A stretch of DNA of 64,000 bases from Brevipalpus yothersi (GCA_003956705.1 QZCP01000490.1:48065-112064), one strand, 5' to 3'; shown: positions 1 through 12,643, numbered from the stretch's first letter. Notes: generated by a model from the sequence alone, not told the origin. Numbers and translations are program-made.

Positions 1-1090
1 ATCACCAGGGCCTGGTTGAGTTGATCCTTGAGAATCTTTTTTAGGTTCACTTGGTTTCATAAAAGTAGTTTGAGGTTCCGTAAATTTATCATCTCCAATA
101 GAATCTTTTTCTTTATCTTTCTCAGCTGAATCATCTTTTTCACTAGTTCTGGTGGCTGCTGGTGATGGACCTTTTTCCGATGATTCCTTGTAATGAAAGA
201 AATAAGGTCTCACAACATTGTGATAAATTTTCATTGAACCATTTTCTTTGATCGGAAGAAAACACCAAATCAATAAAGCACACTTGGGTGAGGAAAATCA
301 AATCATAGTCAATTAAAATTGGATTTTGGGTAAAAGGCATTAAATCTCACTTTGATAGCGTAATAAAATGGAAACCATGAAAAAAATGGATCAGATACAC
401 TTTCAACAATGCTAAAAAGAGCGTATACAACCCAGTAAATGAGCCATTGACGATCATCATCAGGTGTGGCAGTGTCCAAAGCTTGTACTCTATGGAAAGA
501 ATGGTCTTAATCAGATTAGTTGATGAGACTGTGGAGAAAAATGGGTCTTGAAAGAAAATTCTATCTCTTCTTCTCCTGAAGTATTTAGAATATTTCATTC
601 TCAAGTGCTCAGATCACTACCAATAGGCTGATCATAGGTTAAAGAAGGAGAATGATCAAGAGCCACCAAAAAGCTCAGAAAGTTGATGAAAACAATTGAA
701 TTTATATTGAAATGAATTCGATAAATTAGAACTTACGAACGTAAGCCAGGATATCCAACTCCGATCAAAGTGCAGACCAACTTAGCAAAATGACCAGCCA
801 CCAAATATAAAGCAAGAATAATAAATAAAGCTGAAAAAGAGAAATTATCAAATGGGCTTATTATGAGGACCCAAAAAAGTTGGGGATCATTTTGGAATAG
901 AATAAAGAAGGAATAAGCAGAATCGATAAATCTGCAATTTGAAAAATCAAAATTCACCCCGAATTATAATTTTCTGGCTTTGGCCAGTTTTATCTTCTAA
1001 CCAGGTCAACGTGGCTCCTAGCCATTTGAAATATTTATCTTTAGTTGATTCAATAATTGAATCTTCCCATCCTTCGGCTTGTTCCGCCAT
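1..1090 (-). CDS. REEP5: REEP5/6-like ER membrane-shaping protein (partial, C-terminus off the left edge)
   Basis: Four exons on the minus strand join in phase: 958-1090, 737-830, 351-489 and 1-282, giving 216 residues with no stop before the window edge. The start ATG is at 1090. The family reshapes tubular ER through hairpin membrane segments (TB2/DP1/HVA22 domain). Seen here: an N-terminal segment ending in LEDKTGQSQ, hydrophobic stretches around ALYLVAGHFAKLV and the GVGYPG motif, then DDDRQWLIYWVVYALFS, SWFPFYYAIK, WCFLPIKENGS and VVRPYF, all in the order expected for REEP5/6. The tail is charged and rich in Lys, Asp, Ser and Pro. An in-frame extension upstream of 1090 has no other ATG. 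Assignment to the REEP5/6 branch rather than REEP1-4 rests on the N-terminal motif, from memory of the family. Confidence 0.88.
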
Positions 1091-2054
1091 GTCAAATAAA
1101 CTTTCTATCTGATGAACCGAGTCGAAACTGATCACAAGACGACTGTACGTCAAAGGCTTGAACTTGGTTTCCGTTATTCTGCCTTTTCACTCAGAAAATT
1201 TATCCCATTAATCAGAAAGCACATATTTTAGGGAGCCAAATTTGGAACATAGTGAGGAATGTTTACGATGCATTCTTGACTGATTTAGAATCCTATTTAT
1301 ATTTCTTGTCTTCTAATAAAATTTTTCCTCCAAAATTATTGCATAATTGCATTGTTGTCTGGTAAAACTTCACCGATGGATACCAAGCTACCATCAGAAC
1401 TTAGTTGCAATAATTCAGATGATGCCTGAAATTACCATTCATGATGGAAATTTCTGAAGGCTTCAAGGAATCGAAGCGAAGTGTAAGGAAAAGTGGCATT
1501 GATATATTCAAAAGCGAATATGAATTTATTGATATTTTAGGATGTTATTCATACTTTGGAATCAGCATCTATTGAAAAAATTTCCAAGCATCGATTCATT
1601 TTCCTTCTATTGGTATATGAATCAGAAAACTCCCTCGATTAAGCTTATGATCTTATATTTCGAGAGAAAAAAATTGAGCCCTTGAATGCTTTACTGAACG
1701 GTATTGAGCTATGGTCAAAAGTGGATATAAGTAAGATATAATAAGTTAAAAAATTAAATCAAGCTCACTGGAATGATCTTGGAATAATTCTACCATGAAA
1801 TTCTTTCGAAAAGAATACGTCTGATCAAGAGGAAGCAAAAGCATCGTAGAATTTTAACTCCTCAGTCATATTCTCTGCTAGTGGACAAGTTACCAAACCC
1901 CCGTTCAAATTAAATCCAATGACAAATTGTAAAGAACAGATTGACTAATTAGTCTTTTAGATGATTGTGATAATACTGTATCCTTAATATACAAAGATGA
2001 TTGACTATTCAGAGAGAAAATTGAAGGCTGTGGATCTCAGGATAGCCAGCTCTA
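1091..2054. other. Intergenic stretch between REEP-like gene and CRELD
   Basis: About 1 kb of AT-rich sequence. It should hold the REEP 5' UTR and promoter on the right of 1090 and the CRELD 3' UTR on the left of 2055. A plus-strand ORF of about 44 codons near 1440-1575 has no recognisable family and is not called. No RNA gene or repeat was seen. Confidence 0.5.
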
Positions 2055-3476
2055 TCAGAACCAGCTTACCATAACTTTCGGAAGCCTCTCGAAAATACTC
2101 GGAACTCCAGTCAATTCTCGAACAGTATACTCAGCGGCACTGATGTAAAGGGCTACCAATAGTCCGATACCGGAAGCAATGAAAATGTTCTTTCGAAAAA
2201 TGATACAAGTGGCAATGCATAGACCGACATAGGTTGCATATCGAGATGCTTCAAGATGCTGTTCTCGCTCCATTTTACCACCAACACATATTCCTTCATT
2301 CAACTTATAGCCTTCAGCACACTTTTTACAGTTATCCGGACCATCTGCATTGCATCCATCGCAAGCTTTGTCACACTCTAGAAATACAATGAAGAACATG
2401 ATTGGTATTGCAATACACTAACATGGAATGTTGTAACATTTGCTAATCGATATTACTCACCAAAGCATTCGAATGAGCCTTCAGTGTTGATGCAAAAAGT
2501 ATTCTTTTTACATGGATTCTTGGGTAGATCTACACACTCATCAATGTCCATACAGCCAATATCAGGATCCCATGAGTATCCTTTATCACATGCAATACAT
2601 CCCATCGGTCCACCACTTTTACACTGGCCAAGACATGATCGATCACATTTTTCACACTCATGAATATCATTTCGATCCTTTCCAATGGAATAATGATCAT
2701 TTGAGCATCGGCGACACAGCTCACCTGCATGCGATTGGGCACATTTACACTTTCCGGAACCTTTTCGAGTACCATTGCCAACACATGTCCCGTGTCCACT
2801 GCAAACTAGGCCACCATTCAGTGGACATGGCGAACAATCGGGTCCATAGTGTTTATCTGGGCAGCAGAGTTTCAGTGATTCTACGCATAGATAATCGTGT
2901 AAGCGTTGATTGTTACCACTCCCACTGAGATACCATTCAATGAGGGCTGATTCACTTTGTGCTAGTAATCCAAGGCACTGAAAAAAATTTTAAATGGCTC
3001 AAAAATAGATAAACAAGGCAGTGAAATCACAAATTCTCACCTCATCTCGGTAATCAGGTGCACCATTACAGAGCCGGCTCTTTATCTTGGAAAATTTGGT
3101 TTGAACATCAAGTTGTTCGGAAGGATTGCGTGCTATAGCGCGCTCAATTTCTCGATTAGCCTATTATAGAAAATTTACCGATAAGGTATCAATAATTTTC
3201 CAAAGATAACGATTGAAAACATAGATTCTATGATCAACTCACTTTCTCGAATGAGCGTACAAGTTCTCTACACAAATGACACGGTCCGAGGGGAGTTTCC
3301 CCTGGAGCATGTTGATCAAAATTCGATTGACCTTTGATCTGGCTTCTTGGAGTGTTTCTCAGTCCATTAGTTATGGTTATGTTGGTAAAAAACATCAATG
3401 ATAATAAAAATTGGAAGATTTCAATCCTCTCAAGAGGACTGAATAATGTTCTCGCGCGAAGCTGGAAGCCAAGCAT
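2055..3476 (-). CDS. CRELD: CRELD, cysteine-rich with EGF-like domains protein
   Basis: Four exons, 3243-3476, 3041-3160, 2461-2977 and 2055-2377, join in phase to 397 residues. CRELD proteins sit in the ER, where they are linked to folding and maturation of membrane receptors. A hydrophobic segment at residues 20-37 acts as signal peptide or anchor. The CRELD-type CHLCREL motif lies near residue 66. Exon 3 carries a conserved CLG/CCP-type region, laminin/EGF-like cysteine clusters and a calcium-binding EGF start (DIDEC). Exon 4 begins with a CDKACDGC furin-like/EGF unit. Two hydrophobic helices at about residues 337-352 and 354-374 match the C-terminal membrane anchor of membrane-bound CRELD. 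The last codons contain ATG followed by GTAAGC, which resembles a splice donor, so a further short exon cannot be excluded. A second in-frame Met at residue 28 is an alternative start. Confidence 0.88.
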
Positions 3477-3838
3477 TTATACCTACTTAACGGTAAATTC
3501 AAAGCATCACAATTGAATCATTCTTTTATTTAGATTATTGCAAAATGTCAGTTCATAATTTCACTGATTACTACTGGTTCAAGGTTGATAATAATCAAAT
3601 CAAACAGAATAATTGAAATTTGACTTGAAAAAAATTGAAGGGAAACCTTTGAACTGAAAATTCTAGCCCATATACCAGTTCGAGTAGCTATGGAGACAGA
3701 ATTGATCGCGCCTGAGCGAGTCGATCGAATTCTGCTGATGAACACAAGCATCTGTCAATCTCGCGAATCTTAGATCATTAGTGAGGAGGTGAATGCTAAT
3801 GAATTGGAAATAATAAGTCATATTATCAATATAAACAT
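3477..3838. other. Short intergenic stretch between CRELD and eIF3L
   Basis: Holds the CRELD upstream region and the eIF3L 3' UTR. A minus-strand ORF at 3548-3751 matches no family I know and its composition looks non-coding. Nothing else is supported. Confidence 0.4.
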
Positions 3839-5902
3839 TTAATTACGAGCCATAGCTGGCCTTGGTAAAGCGGCAGCAATTTCATACAATTCTTCAAACT
3901 TATTAATTTGTCGTAAGAAAAATTCACCATACTTTCGGGCTACTTTGGTGTCAGCCACATGGATCATCCCTTCGTTTATATAAAAATCTACATCTGAGCC
4001 AGACTCAAATTCACCGTCAAGACCAGAACTACCAGTAGACTCATTCCATACAATGTTTCGCATTTTGTGCTTGTAAGTGAGAAGCTGAATCCTGAGAGTG
4101 TTTTCATCGATGCTCAAGAAACCAGCCAATTTAGAGATTGGCATGGTAGTATAAAGTTTCAAGTAGCTTCTGATTATCAATATTGGTAATTGTTGATGAA
4201 TTTCATCCATAAATACTTTGAGTTGTTGCTGCCAAGGCTCAACTCTCATTGATATTTCATCTTGTTCGAATATGAGGGCAACCGGTGACAGAAATTTGGG
4301 ACAGGCATATCGGAAAGCAGTCTCAAACTCTGCTACATCTGCACGCTGCATTTTGATCTTAGAATCTCCATACTTTTCATCAAGAACCGAGGAAATACTC
4401 TCGTCAATACGCTGGGGATGAAGAACCAGGCAAATATTGAGAAGGACATACATCTGATCCGTTTGTTTCTCGATGAGATTCATTTGGAAAGTCCTAAAAC
4501 AAATAAGATTGTTAACAAAGATTAAAAGATTGTTTCACTGGTAGCTTACCTGTGTTGGTGAAATATTTGTCTGGCTCGCTGTAAGTAGGATAATATCTTA
4601 CAGAAGGTCCTTATGGCATCAGCGTATCTTCTCATCATCATGTATCCAAATCCTACATAATAGTATGTTGTCATCTGACACGCGAGAACACGCGGAACAG
4701 AAGAGCTCTCAAGAGCTTGTTTATTAAAATCTATGTTTTCGAGGACTTTAATTGCTTGATAATAATCCCCCAAAAGTGAATGGAGACGCAAAAGACCAAT
4801 CAAGGCGAAATAACCAAGCATCTTGTAGATCGTTTGTCGACCAAATTCATCAGCGACTAAGTTAGGATCACGTCTTGCGTTGAATTCTTTGAGCTGTTCA
4901 TTGATTCTGCTCTTATCAACCAAGGAGTGGAGTACGTTGAGAACGGAATGAACATTCCATACATGAATGTTACGCTTTAGTTGGTCAACTTCATAGTCTG
5001 TGAGTTTACCAGCATTAGCTTTCATACGATGGAGAGAGAAAGATTGAAATTGATAGATAAACTCATCAATTATATCCCATAACCACTGATTAGGAAGCTC
5101 AATTGGAACTGGTTCCGGAGCATTGAGTAGAAAATTGAACAAAGCACAGTAATTAGCGTATGATTCGAGTCTTTGATCGATACTGGGGACACATTTTGCG
5201 TATATATGTCGGTAGTAAAGCTCCTTGTAGAATATGATGAAAGTTTTCGAGTTTTCTCTATTTCCCACAACTTGCAACACATCCCGCTCTTCAGGCCAAG
5301 GTTTCTCTTCATAATAAGTTTCGGTGAGGGTATTGAATACTTTCTCATAGAGGTTGTGGATCTCAAACACATTCCTGTCGATGATAGCTTTGTACAGATG
5401 TAGAAGAAAATCTTGCACTGCATCAGGAATATTGAATCCGGCTCCAGGGGCAGGAATGCCTCCTAATGGTCCGTAACGATCCATATCATAACCTTTTTCA
5501 TACTCCAAATCTTGACGAGGATCACCTGAAAATTAGACAAACAGAAATGTTGGACGGTGGAAATGAGCGACTCATAGTTGACAAGAAATTTTTCTCTGAT
5601 CGTATAAGTTTCATGTGATGAAAAAAATTTGATTACAACCAAAGCTCATCTTGAGAGGGAATAATGACGCGATAAAACCTACCAGAATGGAGTCCATTTG
5701 AATAACCGTATCCGTAGCCATAACCCTGTCCCCATAAATCACAGAAAAAATTTTGTTAGAGCAAATCAATCTATTTAATCATTAATTCTTCATGAGTCAA
5801 AATTATTTCTAAAGTCAGCTGTGTGGTCATGAACAGCACAATAACAAGGATACTCACGTCATCGTAATCATAATCAAAATCACGACCAAAATCACGACTC
5901 AT
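3839..5902 (-). CDS. eIF3L: Eukaryotic translation initiation factor 3 subunit L
   Basis: Four exons, 5858-5902, 5683-5725, 4550-5525 and 3839-4493, join in phase to 572 residues, close to the usual 560-570. The start ATG at 5902 opens an Arg/Asp/Tyr-rich leader followed by a run of Gly-Tyr repeats, split over two very short exons. The body contains family blocks such as QDFLLHLYKAIIDRNV, LYYRHIYAKC, LNVLHSLVDKSRI and YYYVGFGYMMMRRYADAIRTF. The C-terminal exon holds the PCI-type helical and winged-helix part (LKLYTTMPISKLAGFLSID) and ends in Ala-Arg-Asn. The protein is a non-core subunit of cytosolic eIF3, which brings mRNA and initiator complexes to the 40S ribosome. It is divergent with RpS26, about 340 bp away. 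Confidence 0.95.
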
Positions 5903-6243
5903 ATTTGCAATTGTAGTGGATGCCGATGATCGTTAATCACAAATTTCAATTCCAAAACAATTAAATAGACTGGCAAAAGATATCCTCTCGAAATCAAGCC
6001 GACAGACAATCAAAACTTCATTCAACACGTTCGAGATGAAAACATTTATTATTATACGATCCCTTACCGGAAGTTAACTACTAGCGCTACTCAAAGCGGT
6101 TTGCTGTATCCGGTTTTGTTGGTCTCATGAATTGAATTCATCAACAAATGATACTTTTGATCAAGTTAACTTTGATTTAATTCAATTTGATTTGTGAATC
6201 ATTCTCAATTTGTGTGTGAATCTAAACATTTAGACATTTCAAA
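5903..6243. promoter_or_regulatory. Shared 5' region between eIF3L and RpS26 (head-to-head)
   Basis: The two start codons face away from each other across 341 bp, so both promoters and both 5' UTRs must lie here, or upstream through a 5' UTR intron. Both products act in translation at the 40S subunit, so shared control is plausible. No TATA box or initiator could be placed with confidence. This is inferred from layout only. Confidence 0.55.
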
Positions 6244-6787
6244 ATGGTAAGAAAGCAGTGTTTGATATTCTCTCTTGGATGGGATAATGGGCTGTGCATG
6301 ATGTTTCTCTGACTGATCTGTTTTCTGTTACTTTTTTTTGGTGTTGATAGACTTCTAAGAGAAGAAATAATGGACGCTCTAAACATGGTCGTGGTAAGGT
6401 TGATCCAGTGAGATGTACCAATTGTGCACGATGTGTGCCCAAAGATAAGGCTATTAAGAAATTTGTTGTTCGTAATATTGTCGAAGCTGCTGCTGTCCGA
6501 GACATAACTGAAGCTTCTGTTTATGAGAGTAAGTTGAGATCATATTGTCAACTAGAGTATTTGACTGATTGTCTCTGTTTTTTTTCTCTCTCCTTCTTTT
6601 AGCATACCCTCTTCCAAAATTATACGCTAAGCTTCATTATTGTGTATCATGTGCTATTCACTCCAAGATTGTCAGAAATCGATCAAAAGAAGATCGAAAA
6701 ATCCGTGCTCCACCTCCACGTTTCCCAGGTCAACGACAACCCCGAGATCAACCTGGTGGTGCTAAGCCTCCTCGAGCTGGAAATTAA
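6244..6787 (+). CDS. RpS26: 40S ribosomal protein S26 (eS26)
   Basis: Three exons, 6244-6246, 6351-6528 and 6603-6787, give 121 residues. The first coding exon contributes only the ATG, directly followed by GTAAGA. Human RPS26 also has an intron right after codon 1, so this arrangement supports the start choice. The protein starts TSKRRNNGRSKHGRGKV and has two CxxC pairs (CTNCARC near the start, HYCVSCAIHSK near the centre), expected to bind zinc. It ends in the typical Arg/Pro/Gly-rich tail (PPPRFPGQRQPR). eS26 sits at the mRNA exit channel of the small subunit. A poly(A) signal follows at 6897. Confidence 0.97.
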
Positions 6788-6896
6788 TTCAATGATTGAG
6801 CCTATCAGCATTCAGAGAAATGAAAGTAACCGAGGGAACTTACACTGGTACAGCTTTTTTTGTCTATCTAAAAGGTCTGTGACATGATTGCCGCTC

Positions 6897-6902
6897 AATA
6901 AA
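6897..6902 (+). terminator. Poly(A) signal of RpS26
   Basis: AATAAA lies 110 bp after the RpS26 stop codon and is followed about 30 bp later by a T/G-rich stretch (GATTGTGTTTTATCG), as expected for a cleavage site. The gene is convergent with SERCA copy 1, whose stop is at 7077, so the 3' ends lie close together or overlap. Confidence 0.7.
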
Positions 6903-7076
6903 TGAAGCAGAGGCTGTCATAGCTGAATCCGATTGTGTTTTATCGTTTCATTTCAGTTTAAAAGATTGTAAGCTTCATTAGGTAGAAGAAAGATTTTTCA
7001 TTCCAAGTTTCTCGTTGAAAGCATGCATATAATGTCGGTTATCGTAATGAATACAAATATGGGGCATGTGAAAAAT

Positions 7077-10000
7077 CTAGACTTTGTAGACAATTGCGGC
7101 ATAGGTAACCCATGCACTGATTAGATATAGCGAATCGATGTTTTCTCTACTTCCTCCAGTCATTTTCCGAGAGAAATATTTGAATGTTTCATCTATAATC
7201 ACCACAGGAAATGAGATCTTCAGGACAGTCCACCACTCTTCTGCATTCAGAGCACAAACAGAGAAGATAGGCTGCGGAGAGAGGATAAGATGAGAGTTAA
7301 TAGTGGTTTTCATCAATTTAAAAGGGCATTCAAATCTTACAGATATAAAATCTATGTAGATAAGCATTAGATGTAAAACCATCGAGAGAGCAATAGCACC
7401 AAGAAGCCACATATTTTTCCAAGGAGGAATAGCCACGAGCGAATGATTCTCTGATAGACTGGAGGAATGAAAGGAGAAATTGAAATGAGATTCGAAGGAA
7501 AGCTCTCAGAAGAGTTGGTAAGTTGAATTTCATGATGGAACGAGAGAGAGAGAGAGAGAGAGAGAGATTAAAATTTTCAAAATCTTACCTGTTCAAAGCA
7601 TTCAGCATTTCGATTGTCACTAACACAGATAAGGCCATAGTCATAGGATGTGTGTCTCGGAAAACGGAACAATCGACACCGATAAAGTTTTCCGGATTAC
7701 TCGTACATTGAAGATGATGACTGAGTTGATAATAATTTAAATGCGGACCATCCGGTGAAGCCATGAACCACCATACTGCTGCTCCGACAGTAGCCGCTCC
7801 AACATAAGTGCCAATGACTAAATAGCGTAAGAATAGCCAGCCAGATATAAGGGGATCATTAGCTCTTCTGGGAGCCCGATCCATGATGTCAAGATCTGGT
7901 GGATTGAAGCCGAGAGCTGTTGCAGGTAGACCATCAGTGACTAGATTGACCCATAACAGTTGCACGGGTATGAGAGATTCTGGTAGACCGAGAGCGGCAG
8001 TTAAAAAAATACTGCAAATGAGAGGGAGGGAAGAACAAAGAGAATCATGATTACATTGTCGGAGAACGAATATGACATCTAATCAATGCTTACCTAACAA
8101 CCTCACCGATATTTGATGAGATGAGGTAGCGGATAAATTGTTTCATATTGTTATAGATGACTCGACCTTCCTCCACAGCGGAGACGATCGAAGAGAAATT
8201 ATCGTCAGCTAGAACCATTTCAGATGCTGATTTTGCCACAGCAGTACCAGAGCCCATGGCGATACCGATTTCAGCTTTCTTCAATGCTGGTGCATCGTTC
8301 ACACCGTCACCGGTCATGGCTGAGATTTCTCCGTCCGCTTGTAGGAACTCTACGATTTTACTTTTGTGTGATGGTTCGACTCGAGAGAATAATCGGGCAT
8401 TTCGAACAGCATCACGTTGTCTGTGTGGTGGAAGATCATCAAACTCACGACCTGAGAAAGATTTTCCGGTCGTATCTTCATCTTCACTGAAAACACCAAT
8501 CCGTCTACAGATTGCTTCGGCGGTCGCTTTATTATCACCCGTGATCACTATGACTCTAATTCCTGCTTCTTTACATCTTCGAATAGAATCGGTAACTTCT
8601 TTTCGAGGAGGATCTAACATTCCTACCAATCCAACGAAAGTGCAGTTAACCTGGATGGAAGAGGATTATTATTTTCTCAGGGGAACTTTAATAGAAAAGC
8701 GTTCCATATTAAGTGCTGATCATTTCCTACCTCATATCCTCCAAATTTAGTTGAATCACTGAGATCCATTCGCTTTGGATCAATCGGCTCATCTATCGTA
8801 GCGAGCGCTAAACAGCGGAGAGTATCTCGACCAGTTCCATAAACCTTGGTAGTTTCAAGAATTCTATTCTTGATCGGTTCAGTGAGTGGAACTCGTTGAT
8901 TTCCAACACGAACAAAAGAGCATCGGTCCAAAATGCTTTCTGGTGCACCTTTGACAAACATTTTTGGAGCAGATCCTAGTTTGTCTACTTTTTGTGGCGT
9001 ACAGTAAACGCTCATAGATTTTCTATCACGTGAAAATTCTAGTATAAATTCTTTGGACCACATTGACTGGATATTTTGATTCACAACCAGAGCGGCATCT
9101 CGACGACTGAGGCCAGCTTTGCTGTAACCCCATGGATTAAGTTTTTCAGCTAGAACAATTAATGCAGTTTCCGTTGCTTCGCCAACCTTCTCGAAAGTTT
9201 GTTTATATTCATTGAAATCGATACTTGAATCATTGCATAACGCACATATTGTGGTCAGCTCATAAATAGCATCATACTGTCCACACATCGCTCTTTGACC
9301 ATTGATGAACACATCTCCTATCGGTTCATACGTTGAGCCTGTAACCTCGAATTCATCTAGATCACAGTGACTGTTTGACGCATTTTTTACTATGAAAAAC
9401 TGAAAGAGATGGTTGATGTTAAAAATAGATCATCTCTCCCCAAGAATAGATTGTAGCATAGGGAAGAAAAATGAAGGCGAGAGTAATGAGGTGCAGAAAG
9501 AGCATAGAAATGAAGTCACTTATAGCTTACCCTGCTCACAGACATTTGATTTGTAGTCAATGTACCAGTTTTATCTGAGCAAATCACAGAAGTACAACCA
9601 AGAGTTTCAACTGATGGTAGCGATCGAACGATGGCATTCTTTTTGGCCATTCTTCGAGTTCCTAGAGCTAAACATGTGGTGATCACAGCTGGTAGACCTT
9701 CGGGTATAGCCGCTACGGCCAGCGCGACGGCAATCTTGAAATAATAAATGGCACCTTTTATCCATGAGCCACCATGAACTGGATCATTAAAATGTCCAAG
9801 GTTGATTGCCCAAACTGCAATACAGATGACTGTAATAACTTTGGACAACTGTTCACCGAATTCATCTAGTTTCTGTTGTAGTGGTGTCTTGACTTCTTCA
9901 GTTTCAGACATTTCAGTTCTAATCTTTCCAATGGCAGTGTCTAATCCGATGCCAATTACAATTCCTTTTGCTTTACCAGAGGCAATATTTGTTCCCTGAA

Positions 10001-10958
10001 AATCAAGATCATCGAAATCAGATGACTCAGGAAGTGGATTGTTGAGTATTTAAATAGCATGGAATGCTGATGCATGAATTTCACGGGGAAAATGAATGAA
10101 TGCCAATGCGGCGATAAGGATTGGTTGGGATGATAAATAGAAGAATACAAAGAAAATACTCACGGAAAAGCAAATGTTCTTCTTGTCTTGATTAACTGCT
10201 CTCGGATCGGGTACAGCATCGGTATGCTTGATCACAGAAACTGATTCTCCGGTCAAAATGGACTGATCAATACGTAGTGTAGTTGAGTAAATTTTGAGTA
10301 ACCTTATATCGGCAGGCACCTTATCACCAACAGATATCTCCACAATATCTCCCGGTACAATCTCTTTTGCCCGAATCTTTTGGACACCTTGTTTGTTGGC
10401 TCGGATAACTTTACCCATTTCGGGTTCATATTCTTTGAGAGCTTCAATTGCACTTTCCGCATTTCGTTCTTGCCATACACCGACCACAGCATTGGCAATC
10501 AAAATTAGCAAAATTACAAATGGCTCAACAAAAGCAGTGATACTGTCTTCATTTTCTTCAAAAAATGCCAACACAAATGATATAATTGCTGCTAGTAATA
10601 GAATTTTTACTAATAGATCATCAAATTGTTCTAATACCAATTGCCAGAGAGTTTTACCTGTAATACATATCAGAAGGAGAGAAGGACACGACTCATTAGG
10701 ATTATTTCATCTCAAGATGAGCATCGAATTATCATCTCATCATCAACTCATCGTGGTTATATCGGTTCTGAATGGAAAAGTAAAAGATCTGAAACAAACG
10801 AAGTGAAACCAAAAATGCATACCCTCTTCAGCCGGCAATTCGTTGAGACCATATTTTGCTTGATTTTTTTTAACTTGATCTTCTGTGAGACCCTTTTCCG
10901 GATCAGTACCGAAAAATGCTAGTACTTCTTGATAGGTCTTACAATGAGCCGATTCCAT
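7077..10958 (-). CDS. SERCA: Sarco/endoplasmic reticulum Ca2+-ATPase, tandem copy 1
   Basis: Eight exons, 10823-10958, 10164-10657, 9531-9995, 8731-9399, 8094-8650, 7589-8011, 7341-7458 and 7077-7271, join in phase to 1018 residues. SERCA is a P2A ATPase that pumps cytosolic Ca2+ into the ER. Motifs: IPEGLP in M4, the phosphorylation loop DKTGTLTTNQ with the aspartate at residue 351 exactly as in animal SERCA, KGAPE, the TGDN and MTGDGVNDAPALK hinge motifs, and NLVTDGLPATALG in M6. The actuator has LTGESVSV. The C-terminus runs past the usual short tail into an extra hydrophobic stretch (SLYLISAWVTYAAIVYKV). Compared with copy 2 the last exon is less canonical: DETFKYFSRK replaces DETLKFIARK. 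A (GA)n tract lies in the intron before exon 7. No disabling change was found. Confidence 0.96.
7542..7568 (+). repeat. (GA)n microsatellite in SERCA copy 1 intron
   Basis: Pure GA dinucleotide run in the intron between exons 6 and 7. The same intron of copy 2 carries a longer run in the opposite strand sense (TC on the plus strand). Confidence 0.95.
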
Positions 10959-12643
10959 CACTCTCTTTCTCTCTTATGAATCGATGTGTGTTATGTATGT
11001 AAATCTATGTAAGTGTATGTATATGTGTATACATATAATGTGGCAGTTGTTATATATATATATGTGTATGTGATGTGATGTGTGATGTGTGAAATGAGAC
11101 TGGGAAAAACTGAATCTCTACTAGTCAATTACTCTTATCCACCACTCTCAATCACAGGAGGGGAAAAAAGGATGAAGACAATCACGAGTAATACATAGAA
11201 AAAAAACACTGGTGCACTTGAGAGATGTTGATGTTGATGTTGATCAATTTTTTTTCTTCTCCAATAATCCTAATACACACAGAATACCGACACTAGACTA
11301 TACTGAATCACTAATAGTGATTCAAGTGATTCAATACAGAATTCTGTGCAATATTTCAAGCCAATGAAAATTCGTCACATCGATACCCGGTTATGAGGTG
11401 CGCGAGTTTCGAAAAATTATTGGAAAAGAAAAGTTTTTTTCATGATGAAACTTATCGCCATCTGAGAAGTTGGGTTATCAGGTTGGGGGTTTTTTTCTCC
11501 GTTTTTTTGTGGGTGGAAAAAAAAAGTTATGATTGATAGGGATAAAATATTTGATCACCTAGTTTGGGGAATCAGAGGTTCACATATGTGAGGAGGGTGG
11601 GGTGGGGTGAGGGATAAAGTTTCCAAATTTTTGGATTGTTGACAAGATTCCAAAAATTTTCCATGCATACCCGTTTGCATTTCTATTCAACTATCCTCAG
11701 AGATGTAGGACTAATGTACGGGACACTAATTGTTATGGTGATGAGTAAGAAATGATGATCTTGAACAATATCGAATTTCTTTTGGGGGGTTCTATTGATG
11801 TTGCGGCCTGGATATTGTGTTTGGTTTGGGGAACACTTTTTCTCATCACTATCTAACTGACACTCTCTATCTATTGATCTAGACTAGTTTATAAGCTGAT
11901 AAAAAGGTTATGATCAAGATTGAGGCGTGCGAAAATGTGAGAAGAGATGATAAGTGTGTGTGTGTCTATTTTTCTTTCATGCATACAATCCCAAAAATGT
12001 ATTCAGGGAATGTGCAAATGAACGCCTCATTGTAGTTGCTGGGTTTATCTGGTCTTGGCTTAAGAATTCAAGAATTTGGCAGCGCAACAATAAGTGTTGC
12101 TGTGATGCAAGTCTTGGAGAGCCAGAAATGAACATGCGGTGAATGAAAAAAGAAAAATTGTCTTGAAAATTTGTTCAACAATCTTGATCTCATCTTTGGT
12201 CCTAAGCTTGAAGGAGTCTTCATGCAAGACTCGTGATGAGTAATCGATTAGACTTTTATTTAAATTGATCTCGTTCTACAGAATCGATTTGATTTGATAT
12301 CTCTAAATTGTGAAGCGAAAAAAAAACAATGTCATAAAGTACAATTAGAATTTTCTAACAGTTGCAAGAGAGAAAGATCGAGAGAGAATTAAGGCAGAAG
12401 AAGAAGAAGAGAGAGAAATAGAGAGAGTTGATTGACATCACATAAAAGATCGCATTTCATGAGAGAAATGTGTTGCACAGCTTATTGGAAGAGAGATAGA
12501 TAGAGAGAATAGGGTCGTCAAAAGGTGGAAGAATATGATGAAGAGAATTTATATCGGCTCGAAGAAAGGCACCGAGCAGTGGGCAGGAAAAACGACTACA
12601 AATATTTTGGTTTCGATTTCTTTCATCGAACATTAATCAGTAG
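10959..12643. other. Spacer between the two SERCA copies
   Basis: About 1.7 kb containing the upstream region of copy 1 and the 3' region of copy 2. It has a short TATA/TG-rich stretch near 11010-11095, homopolymer tracts, and a GA/GAA-rich purine segment at about 12360-12500. Just upstream of each SERCA start both copies share a short block (ATGAATCGATGTGT on the plus strand), after which similarity stops. No gene is supported. Confidence 0.5.

Noticed and set aside
1440..1575. Plus-strand ORF of about 44 codons starting with two ATGs
   Set aside because: Too short, no recognised motif, likely chance in UTR or intergenic DNA.
2512..2928. 138-codon plus-strand ORF rich in His and Tyr
   Set aside because: It lies exactly opposite the cysteine-rich CRELD exon; the His/Tyr content is the complement of Cys/Asp codons. 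No domain recognised.
3548..3751. 67-codon minus-strand ORF between CRELD and eIF3L
   Set aside because: No family recognised and it falls where UTR sequence is expected.
8157..8750. 197-codon plus-strand ORF, with similar ones at 10294, 15653 and 16214
   Set aside because: These are antisense frames of conserved SERCA exons and appear in both copies only because the exons are duplicated.
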